DNA from: Acidobacteriota bacterium
Lineage (GTDB): Bacteria > Acidobacteriota > Vicinamibacteria > Vicinamibacterales > UBA2999
Assembly (NCBI GenBank): GCA_030650395.1
Contig: JAUSDY010000116.1
Span: 1-32,122, forward strand
Length of the DNA stretch: 32,122 nt
Reading direction: 5' to 3'
Part shown: positions 9,214 through 15,237 of the stretch, in pieces
Layout of the letters: every line of letters begins with the position of its first letter
Position numbering within the stretch: the stretch's first letter is position 1
Notes under the pieces: generated by a model
What the model was told of the DNA's origin: nothing
What the model saw: only the letters and a program-made list of their open reading frames with translations
The model's database searches: none
Program-made: the position numbers and the translations under genes

Positions 9214-10371
9214 TCAGAACCTCCGTGGAGAAAACAGATCAATCGGATGTCGTGTCGTGCCATCGATCGCCAAGTCCGCCAGGATCTCGCCCACCACCGT
9301 CGCAAACTTGTAGCCGTGTCCCGAGCACGGTGACGCGATCACCACTTGCGGATGGTTCGGATGAGGCCCGATGACGAAATGATGATCGGGCGTCAGCGTG
9401 TACATGCAGGTCACGGTCTCGACGAGGTTACCCGCCGAAAGCAACGGAATGCAGGGCGCGAGCGCGTCACGCATCGCGCCGACCTCGTCGGGGTGCACGA
9501 CACGGTCGATCGTGTCGGCCGTGCACCGCGCGCCGCCGCCAGTTCGAAAAAACGCGACCTTGACGCGATCGTAGGGCACCTCTTTATGGGGTGCCTCCGC
9601 CGGGAACCCGTAAAACTGCACGCCCTCGCCACGATCCCAGATGTAGATCGGAAATCGCTCCGGGGCGAACGGCGCGGTACCGCCCGGCGGCGCGAACCAG
9701 TACAACACCTGCCGCTCGATCTCGAGAGGTAACAACGGCAAGTGGAACATCTCCGGCGCCCAGGCGCCGGGCGCTAGAACGAGACGCGCGGCTGTATGGC
9801 TGCCGCGAGTCGTTCGCACTTCGACCTCTCCGGATGGTTGCGCGCGCCAGTCGAGGACGCGCTCGTCGAAGCGCAACTCGGCGCCGTGACGGTTCGCCTG
9901 TTCGAGATGCGCATGAATCGCGCTCTCGGGACGAAGCACGCCGGCTCGCTCCTCGTACAACGCCACCTCGCCCGGCTGCGGCGTGAACGGCGGGAATCGC
10001 CGCCGAATCTCCGCGGCATCGAGCAGCTCGTGCGCCAGCCCGTGCGCGCGCGCACTGCGCAAGCTTCCGCTCACGACGTCGCTGTCGGGGGTGCCGATCA
10101 TCAAGCCGCCGGTGATCGTGAGGAGCGATCGTCCGCTGTCGCGTTCGAGCTGTTCCCACAACTCGTAGGCTCGGAGCAGCAACGGCACGTACGAGGGATG
10201 TTCGAAATACGCCAGGCGGATCACGCGCGAGCGGCCATGACTCGATCCCAACGCGTGCGCCGGTTGATACTGCTCGAGGCCCAGCACGCGTTGGCCTCGC
10301 GCGGCAAGATGCGCGGCGGCGGCGCTGCCCATGCCGCCAAGTCCGATCACGATCACGTCGAAGGACGCCAC
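9214..10371 (-). CDS. Monomeric sarcosine oxidase / N-methyl amino acid oxidase-like flavoenzyme
   Basis: This FAD-dependent oxidase is of the MSOX/SolA type, which demethylates N-methylated amino acids to give formaldehyde and hydrogen peroxide. The GTG at 10371 gives 385 aa, the usual family length; a longer open frame upstream would run into the divergent gene and is not credible. The dinucleotide-binding motif VIVIGLGGMGSAAAAHLA is at the N-terminus. VTCMYTLTPDHHFVIG near residue 320 contains the cysteine expected to bind FAD covalently. SPCSGHGYKF and a C-terminal HPIDLFS segment complete the family pattern. Residues about 259-267 (APHKEVPYD) are encoded by a dispersed 25-base palindrome, inserted in frame between FYGFP and VKVAFF; whether this loop tolerates it is unknown. 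Only 21 bases separate it from the divergent spermidine-synthase-like gene. Confidence 0.88.
   Translation of the reverse strand: MASFDVIVIGLGGMGSAAAAHLAARGQRVLGLEQYQPAHALGSSHGRSRVIRLAYFEHPSYVPLLLRAYELWEQLERDSGRSLLTITGGLMIGTPDSDVVSGSLRSARAHGLAHELLDAAEIRRRFPPFTPQPGEVALYEERAGVLRPESAIHAHLEQANRHGAELRFDERVLDWRAQPSGEVEVRTTRGSHTAARLVLAPGAWAPEMFHLPLLPLEIERQVLYWFAPPGGTAPFAPERFPIYIWDRGEGVQFYGFPAEAPHKEVPYDRVKVAFFRTGGGARCTADTIDRVVHPDEVGAMRDALAPCIPLLSAGNLVETVTCMYTLTPDHHFVIGPHPNHPQVVIASPCSGHGYKFATVVGEILADLAIDGTTRHPIDLFSPRRF
9571..9595 (+). repeat. Palindromic element copy 1 (in-frame, inside oxidase gene)
   Basis: This is a 25-base element starting GTAGGGCACC and ending GGGGTGCC, with arms GGCACCTC/GGGGTGCC around a TTTAT loop; one arm base departs from the other copies. 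Read on the minus strand it encodes APHKEVPYD within the oxidase, without breaking the frame. Confidence 0.85.
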
Positions 10372-10392
10372 GCAGTGTAGGATGCCACTACG

Positions 10393-12798
10393 GTGAATCT
10401 TCTGTCTTTCCTGTTCTTTGCCAGTGGCTGCGCCGCGCTGATCTACGAAACGGTCTGGTTCCATCTCGTCCAGTTGGTGGTCGGCGCTTCTTCGATCTCG
10501 GTCGCCGTGCTTCTCTGCAGCTTCATGGGCGGCATGGCGCTCGGCAGCGCGCTGCTGCCCCGCTTGGTGCCGGCATCGATCCATCCGCTGCGTGTCGTGG
10601 CCGCGTTGGAGGCGGGCATTGCGGCGCTCGGCATCATCGTCCCGCTGGCATTGCCGTACGTGCAGCAGGCCTACGTCGCGATGGTGGGCTACGGCTACGC
10701 CGGTGTCCTGCTTCGAGCCACTGCGTGCGCGGTCGTGCTGACGCCGCCGACCATGTTGATGGGCGCGACCCTTCCCGCGATCGCGCGCTGGTTCGATCGC
10801 CGGAATGAGGCAGCTTCATCGGTCGGCTTCCTCTACACCGCTAACATCGCGGGCGGCGCCGTCGGCACGGTGCTCGCGGGGTTTTACCTGCTTCGTGTTT
10901 ACGACACGGTCGTGGCGGGGGCGGTCGCCGTTGCAATCAACATCGCGGTGGCGATCGCGGCGTGGTGGTTGGCAGTTAATCGCGACGAGGCGGACAAACC
11001 TTCCACCTTCGCGCTCGGCGCTTCGGTGGACAAGAAAGGTTTGTCCCCACAAGTCGTGGACTCACCGTCGCTCGACACCCCTCGCCTGGCGCCGATCTAT
11101 GTGGTCGCGGCGATGTCGGGGTTCACCGCGCTTGGCGCCGAGGTGGTGTGGACGCGCCAGCTGTCGCTGCTCTTCGGCGCCAGCGTCTACACCTTCTCGT
11201 TGATCCTGGCGGTGTTTCTCGCGGGGTTGGGCGCGGGCAGCCTGGCCGGGTCGTCACTCGCGCGACGTTCAAAGAATCCGGCTGCCACCCTCGGGCGCGC
11301 CCAGCTGCTGCTCGCCTTCGCGATCGCCTTCGGCGCGTGGATGATCGTTTATGGGCTGCCGCTATGGCAGCCGACGAAGTCGTTTCTTCCATGGGTGCGA
11401 TCGTCGCCGCCACTCACGTTCGCGTTCGACGCCGTACGCTGCGCGATCGCGCTGATGCCCGCAACGTTGCTGTGGGGCGCAAGCTTTCCGTTGATGCTGG
11501 CCGCCGCGCGCGGCGCCGATTTCCGGAGGCAGGTGTCGCGCATCACGGCGATCAACACGGCCGGCGCGCTGATCGGCACGTTGGCCCTGACCCTCATCGG
11601 CATCCCGATGCTGGGAAGCCAGCGATCGCAGCAGGCACTGGTGCTCCTGGCGGCGCTGGCCGGCCTCGCGATCCTCTCGCGCGCGCCGCGCCCGCGCCCC
11701 GCCGCGAACGTCGCCGTCTTCGCAGCGGCCGTCGCGATCGCGATCCTGGCGGTGCCGCCGGTTCCCGGCCGGATGATCGCCTATGGCCGATCGGTCGATT
11801 CGTGGAGCTCGATCAAGCGCTTCCTGTACCTCGCGGAAGGCGCGACCGCATCCGTGGCCGTCACCGAGGGCATCGGCGGCATGCGGCAGTTCCATATTGC
11901 CGGCAAGGTCGAAGCCTCCGACATGGATGTCGACATGCGCCTCGAGCGCATGCTCGGCCACATCCCCGCGCTGGTTCATCCCCACCCGCGCTCGGTCCTC
12001 ATCGTCGGCGTCGGCGCCGGCGTCACCGCCGGCGCGCTGGCCATTCACCCGGAGGTCGAGCGGATCGTGATCTGCGAGATCGAACCGGTCGTGCCGACAA
12101 GCGCGCGCCAGTTCTTCGGCGTCGAGAATCACCACGTCTTCGACGACCCGCGCGTGCAGCTGGTGTTCGACGACGCGCGGCATTTCTTGCAGACGACGGA
12201 TGAGCGTTTCGACATCATCACGTCGGATCCGATCCATCCGTGGGTCCGTGGCGCCGCGACGCTGTACTCGCTCGAGTACCTGCAGCTGGCACGCGCGCAT
12301 CTCAATCCGGGCGGCGTGGTCACGCAGTGGATACCGCTCTACGAAACAGACGTGCCTTCAGCAAAGAGCGAGATCGCCACGTTTGCGCAGGTATTTCCAG
12401 ACACGACGCTGTGGAATCCCGATCTGCTGGAGGAAGGCTACGACCTCGTCGCGCTGGGCCGCGTCGAGGCGGCGCCGATCAGCGAGGCCGCCATTGCGCT
12501 GCGGATCAACGCGAGCGCGGCGGTACGAGAATCGCTCAGTGAGGTGACGTTGAAGACGGCGGCGGCGGTGCTGAGCACCTACGCCGGTCGCGGACGCGAC
12601 CTCGCGCCGTGGCTGGCTGACGCGCAGATCAATCGAGAGCGGCATTTACGCTTGCAATACCTGGCCGGCCTTGCCGCCAACACCGACCAGCGTTTCGAGA
12701 TCTTTCAGCAGATTCTGCAATACCGTCGATATCCGGCGGACCTGTTCGAAGCGTCCGCCGAACTCGAGTCTCAAATCAGGCTGTGGTCCGCGCCGTAG
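10393..12798 (+). CDS. Membrane-fused spermidine synthase-like protein
   Basis: An 801-aa protein with a large polytopic membrane part (about 1-460) followed by an aminopropyltransferase-like Rossmann domain (about 480-720). The domain has VGVGAGVTAGAL as the decarboxy-SAM/SAM loop, ICEIEPVV as the acidic motif, DDPRVQLVFDDARHFL and DIITSDPIHPW. The membrane part is an internal duplication: GCAALIYETVWFHLV in the first half matches GFTALGAEVVWTRQLSLLFG in the second. Such fusions are usually annotated as spermidine synthase or MFS-fused aminopropyltransferase, but the true substrate is mostly untested. The catalytic DSSDPxGPA loop is altered to TSDPIHPW. It starts at GTG 10393. The linker between the membrane halves contains a palindromic insert (10992-11046). 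The stop TAG at 12796-12798 is part of a dispersed palindrome. Confidence 0.85.
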   Translation: MNLLSFLFFASGCAALIYETVWFHLVQLVVGASSISVAVLLCSFMGGMALGSALLPRLVPASIHPLRVVAALEAGIAALGIIVPLALPYVQQAYVAMVGYGYAGVLLRATACAVVLTPPTMLMGATLPAIARWFDRRNEAASSVGFLYTANIAGGAVGTVLAGFYLLRVYDTVVAGAVAVAINIAVAIAAWWLAVNRDEADKPSTFALGASVDKKGLSPQVVDSPSLDTPRLAPIYVVAAMSGFTALGAEVVWTRQLSLLFGASVYTFSLILAVFLAGLGAGSLAGSSLARRSKNPAATLGRAQLLLAFAIAFGAWMIVYGLPLWQPTKSFLPWVRSSPPLTFAFDAVRCAIALMPATLLWGASFPLMLAAARGADFRRQVSRITAINTAGALIGTLALTLIGIPMLGSQRSQQALVLLAALAGLAILSRAPRPRPAANVAVFAAAVAIAILAVPPVPGRMIAYGRSVDSWSSIKRFLYLAEGATASVAVTEGIGGMRQFHIAGKVEASDMDVDMRLERMLGHIPALVHPHPRSVLIVGVGAGVTAGALAIHPEVERIVICEIEPVVPTSARQFFGVENHHVFDDPRVQLVFDDARHFLQTTDERFDIITSDPIHPWVRGAATLYSLEYLQLARAHLNPGGVVTQWIPLYETDVPSAKSEIATFAQVFPDTTLWNPDLLEEGYDLVALGRVEAAPISEAAIALRINASAAVRESLSEVTLKTAAAVLSTYAGRGRDLAPWLADAQINRERHLRLQYLAGLAANTDQRFEIFQQILQYRRYPADLFEASAELESQIRLWSAP
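10992..11046 (+). repeat. Palindromic insert, TFA...DK type (in frame)
   Basis: Perfect 11-base arms GGACAAACCTT (10992-11002) and AAGGTTTGTCC (11036-11046) enclose a second pair CCACC/GGTGG. The insert is translated as part of the hydrophilic linker (DKPSTFALGASVDKKGLS) between the two membrane halves. Its core, from CCACCTTCGC to GGTGGACAAG, resembles the insert at 13753-13781. Confidence 0.65.
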
Positions 12799-12819
12799 GG
12801 CACCCCTTTATGGGGTGCC
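12795..12819 (+). repeat. Palindromic element copy 2 (between convergent genes)
   Basis: A 25-base element with perfect 8-base arms GGCACCCC/GGGGTGCC and a TTTAT loop. Its GTAG start supplies the TAG stop codon of the upstream spermidine-synthase-like gene. It lies 7 bases before the end of the convergent gene and could act as a bidirectional terminator hairpin, though no T-tract follows. Confidence 0.85.
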
Positions 12820-12826
12820 GCGGGCA

Positions 12827-13243
12827 CTAGCCCTTCTTCTTGCCGGTGCCGGCCGAGGTGAACTGGCCGCCCGCCATGTCCTGCTTGACCACGAGGGCGC
12901 CGTCCTTCAGCGTGAGCGTCATCACGACCGGGATCGAGCCCTGCTGGCCTTCCTGGGTCCACTTCAGGACCAGGTCGGCGCCCACCACGCTGATGTCGGT
13001 GATGGTGACGGGGCCGCCGCGGCCGCCGCCCAGTTCAGCGGCGACCTTGCCGCCGACGTCGGTGATGGCCAGCGGGCGTTCCTGGGGACCACGGCGGCCT
13101 TCGACGGTCAAGACCCAGTCGCCGACGAACGCCTTCGCCTGCGTGGTGTCCAGGGTCGAGGCCTTTCCCTGGGCTGACGCCAGGACGGGCATCGCCAGGG
13201 CAATGGAACACGCGGCGAGGAACAGAACGGTCTTTCGAATCAT
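12827..13243 (-). CDS. Small secreted hypothetical protein
   Basis: A 138-aa protein with a clear Sec signal peptide (MIRKTVLFLAACSIALAMPVLASAQG, cleavage likely after ASA). The start is fixed by AAGGAG seven bases before ATG 13243. The mature part is a single beta-rich domain: VGDWVLTVEGRRG, ITDVGGKVAAEL, ISVVGADLVLKWTQEGQQG, VVMTLTLKDGALVVKQD. It resembles lipocalin-like or lipid-binding folds in which a small molecule or ligand assay term (GDW...) opens the barrel, but no family is certain. The C-terminus is Lys-rich (GTGKKKG). It is convergent with the spermidine-synthase-like gene and divergent from the glycoside hydrolase (112-base gap). Confidence 0.72.
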   Translation of the reverse strand: MIRKTVLFLAACSIALAMPVLASAQGKASTLDTTQAKAFVGDWVLTVEGRRGPQERPLAITDVGGKVAAELGGGRGGPVTITDISVVGADLVLKWTQEGQQGSIPVVMTLTLKDGALVVKQDMAGGQFTSAGTGKKKG

Positions 13244-13355
13244 TGACAACTCCTTCAATTGAACGGAATCGGATACAACGGCATTGTTCGATACGGCGAC
13301 GACTGGCCGACTGCTTACCGCGCCGGCCGGCCGGGCGCGAGGTAGGATCGCGCGC

Positions 13356-14450
13356 ATGACATTTCGTGTGATCCCGGCGGTGTTGTCAATCGTGATCGTT
13401 TCCGGGCTGTTGGCCGCAGGTCAGTCCGCGCCCCAGCCGATGACCGGCCGCAATCCGCTCGACATTGCCCGTGTTCTGGCGGCGCGTTACCCGGCCCAGC
13501 CAATCATGAGCTACATCCCTGCACTGGCGTGGTCGGGATCGCTCCGTCTGGCTGCCCTGACGGGCGAGGATCGATGGCGGGAAAAGCCCCGCACCGAGAT
13601 GGGCGCGTTTCTGTCAGGCAAGACGCCGCCGATCGCCGAGCCGTATCGTTTGACCAGCCTCGCCGGGCACCTGGCGTTCGCGGATGCCGCTGCGCTTGAT
13701 AAGAACGCCGCCGCCGGGACGCTGGCCACAAAGGCCGCTCAGTTCATGCTGCCCACCTTCGCCAAGGCTCCGGCGGACAAGCCGCAAACGCCGGGCGAAA
13801 GCGTTCGATTCGCGACCGGTTGGACCGACGACATGTTCATGGCGAGCTCGTTGTTGTCGCGCGTTGACAACGGCGCGCACGCCGCCGTCGTCGGCGCGTT
13901 GTTGACGACCTATGCGCAGAAGCTCCAGCGGCCCGATGGGTTGTTCATCCATGCCCAGGACGGACCGCACGCGTGGGGCCGTGGCAACGGCTTCGCACTG
14001 CTCGGCGTCACCGAAGCGCTGACGCACTTGCCCGAAGCGTGGACCGATCGTCCAACGGTTCTCGAGATCTACCGCAAGCACGTCAAGGCGCTCGCCGGCC
14101 ATCAATCTGATGACGGCAGCTGGCGGCAGGTCGTGGATGAGCCCACGAGTTACCGCGAGCTCACCGTGACGGCGATGACCGTCGCCGCGTTATCGCGCGG
14201 TGTGGCGCGCGGATGGATCGATCGCGCGACCTATCAGCCGGTGATCGATCGCGGATGGCAGGCCGTGACCGCGCGCGTCATGGACGACGGCACGGTGCGC
14301 GATGTGTGCTCAGGAACGGGCTCGGGCCCGACGAAGGAGTACTACCTGAATCGCCCCGTCGTGAACGGCGGCGACGACCGCGGCGGCGCGATGGCGCTGC
14401 TGGCGGCGATTGAAGTCGAAACGATGCGACGCGAGTTGTCGCGGCGCTGA
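13356..14450 (+). CDS. Glycoside hydrolase family 88/105-type secreted protein
   Basis: A 364-aa protein with a signal peptide (VIPAVLSIVIVSGLLAAGQSA) and an alpha/alpha-barrel pattern of unsaturated rhamnogalacturonyl/glucuronyl hydrolases. WTDDMFMASSLLSRV carries the Asp usually involved in hydration of the unsaturated sugar. HAWGRGNGFALLGVTEAL and the later GSWRQVVD, SYRELTVTAMTVAALSRG and GTGSGPTKEYYL follow the family order. The likely role is removing unsaturated uronic acid ends left by polysaccharide lyases. ATG 13356 is chosen because it places the signal peptide first; the frame is open 24 codons upstream. Residues 133-142 (PTFAKAPADK) look like an inserted palindromic-repeat peptide, between AAQFMLP and QTPGESVRF. 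No other polysaccharide genes are adjacent. Confidence 0.8.
   Translation: MTFRVIPAVLSIVIVSGLLAAGQSAPQPMTGRNPLDIARVLAARYPAQPIMSYIPALAWSGSLRLAALTGEDRWREKPRTEMGAFLSGKTPPIAEPYRLTSLAGHLAFADAAALDKNAAAGTLATKAAQFMLPTFAKAPADKPQTPGESVRFATGWTDDMFMASSLLSRVDNGAHAAVVGALLTTYAQKLQRPDGLFIHAQDGPHAWGRGNGFALLGVTEALTHLPEAWTDRPTVLEIYRKHVKALAGHQSDDGSWRQVVDEPTSYRELTVTAMTVAALSRGVARGWIDRATYQPVIDRGWQAVTARVMDDGTVRDVCSGTGSGPTKEYYLNRPVVNGGDDRGGAMALLAAIEVETMRRELSRR
13753..13781 (+). repeat. Insert of TFA...DK type (in frame in glycoside hydrolase)
   Basis: This 29-base stretch from CCACCTTCGCC to GGCGGACAAG matches the core of the insert at 11003-11034, apart from a three-base gap and a few changes, and is likewise translated in frame (PTFAKAPADK versus STFALGASVDK). 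FAKASADK-like peptides are known to me as translated genomic repeats in several bacterial lineages. Confidence 0.55.
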
Positions 14451-14455
14451 TCCGC

Positions 14456-14480
14456 GGCGCTCCGTAAAGGAGTGCCCTAC
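14456..14480 (-). repeat. Palindromic element copy 3 (between convergent genes, diverged)
   Basis: On the minus strand it reads GTAGGGCACTCC, TTTAC, GGAGCGCC. This is the same 25-base design with compensating changes (GGCACTCC pairs with GGAGCGCC with one mismatch). It lies 5 bases after the glycoside hydrolase stop and 8 bases before the end of vapC, again between convergent genes. Confidence 0.75.
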
Positions 14481-14488
14481 TTCTAGAA

Positions 14489-14914
14489 TCATTGTGACTT
14501 GCTACGCGCCCAGTCTTCCCACATCAGGCCGTCGACGCGCTTGAACTCTTTCGTGTTCGCGGTCACGAGTGTAATGCCGCGCCGAACCGCTTGAGCAGCA
14601 ATGAGCGCGTCGTACGCGCCGATCATCCGCCCCTCGCTCTCAAGCTGTGATCGAACCTCTCCCGCGGCCCGCGCATCCGCATCGTCCCAATCAAGAATCT
14701 CGAACGGGCCCGCGAGGAACGCCTGTAGCCGCGCCGTGTTCGATTCGCGCCGGCTGCTCTTCGATACGCCGTACCACAACTCGTGCAGGACGACGGTCGA
14801 CACGCACACGACGGAGCCTCCGGCGATCGCCTCCTTGAATCGTGAGCGGACGGGCACCGACGACCCGTTGATGAGGGCGATGCAGGCGTTGGTGTCGAGG
14901 CAGTACTCGATCAC
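14489..14914 (-). CDS. vapC: VapC-type PIN-domain ribonuclease toxin
   Basis: A 141-aa PIN-domain endoribonuclease, toxin of a type II toxin-antitoxin pair. The acidic residues of the Mg2+ site are visible: Asp in EYCLDTNACI, Glu in VLHELWYGV, Asp in GAYDALIAA, plus the C-terminal TANTKEFKRVDGL motif that follows the last strand. It starts at GTG 14914; the GTGA overlap with the antitoxin stop indicates translational coupling. The frame is open further upstream but only across the antitoxin gene. The RNA target (tRNA or rRNA in studied VapCs) cannot be inferred. Confidence 0.9.
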   Translation of the reverse strand: MIEYCLDTNACIALINGSSVPVRSRFKEAIAGGSVVCVSTVVLHELWYGVSKSSRRESNTARLQAFLAGPFEILDWDDADARAAGEVRSQLESEGRMIGAYDALIAAQAVRRGITLVTANTKEFKRVDGLMWEDWARSKSQ

Positions 14915-15147
14915 GCGAAGTCGTTGCGCACCGGCGCGGCCGGTTGGCGCCGATCGGCAAGAAACTTTTCGCTCTTGAATCGATCGAGCTCGGCAAACCA
15001 ATCGTCGACCGTCGGCGACACCGGCTCGAGCAACACACCGCGGCCCTGACGCGTGACCCGGACCTGAGTGCCCGAGAAGCGGAATTCCTGGGGCAACCGC
15101 ACTGCCTGGCTGCGGCCGTTCACGAAGATCTTGGCGAGTTTGGTCAC
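14911..15147 (-). CDS. vapB: VapB-type antitoxin (AbrB-like DNA-binding)
   Basis: A 78-aa antitoxin. The N-terminal AbrB/SpoVT swapped-hairpin domain is seen as KIFVNGRSQAVRLPQEFRF followed by VRVTRQGRGVLLEP. The C-terminal tail (DDWFAELDRFKSEKFLADRR) should bind and block VapC. It starts at GTG 15147 with AGGAG nine bases upstream. The pair is probably autoregulated through the palindrome just upstream. Confidence 0.9.
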   Translation of the reverse strand: MTKLAKIFVNGRSQAVRLPQEFRFSGTQVRVTRQGRGVLLEPVSPTVDDWFAELDRFKSEKFLADRRQPAAPVRNDFA

Positions 15148-15161
15148 GTTGGTGCGCTCCT

Positions 15162-15186
15162 TGGTATATATCGTCAGTATATACCA
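15162..15186 (-). promoter_or_regulatory. Palindromic operator/promoter of vapBC
   Basis: Perfect 9-base arms TGGTATATA and TATATACCA are separated by 7 bases, 14 bases before the vapB start. The size and position match an operator for the AbrB-type VapB or the VapBC complex, and the TATATA arm could also serve as the -10 box, so binding would block RNA polymerase. Confidence 0.75.
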
Positions 15187-15237
15187 CGATCGCGCCCTTC
15201 GACCCTTCGCCCAGGATGCGTCAACGCGACAGAACCG

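Noticed and set aside
14915-15187. N-terminal extension of VapC by about 90 residues
   Set aside because: It would run through the whole antitoxin gene; the GTG at 14914 gives the family length and the usual overlap.
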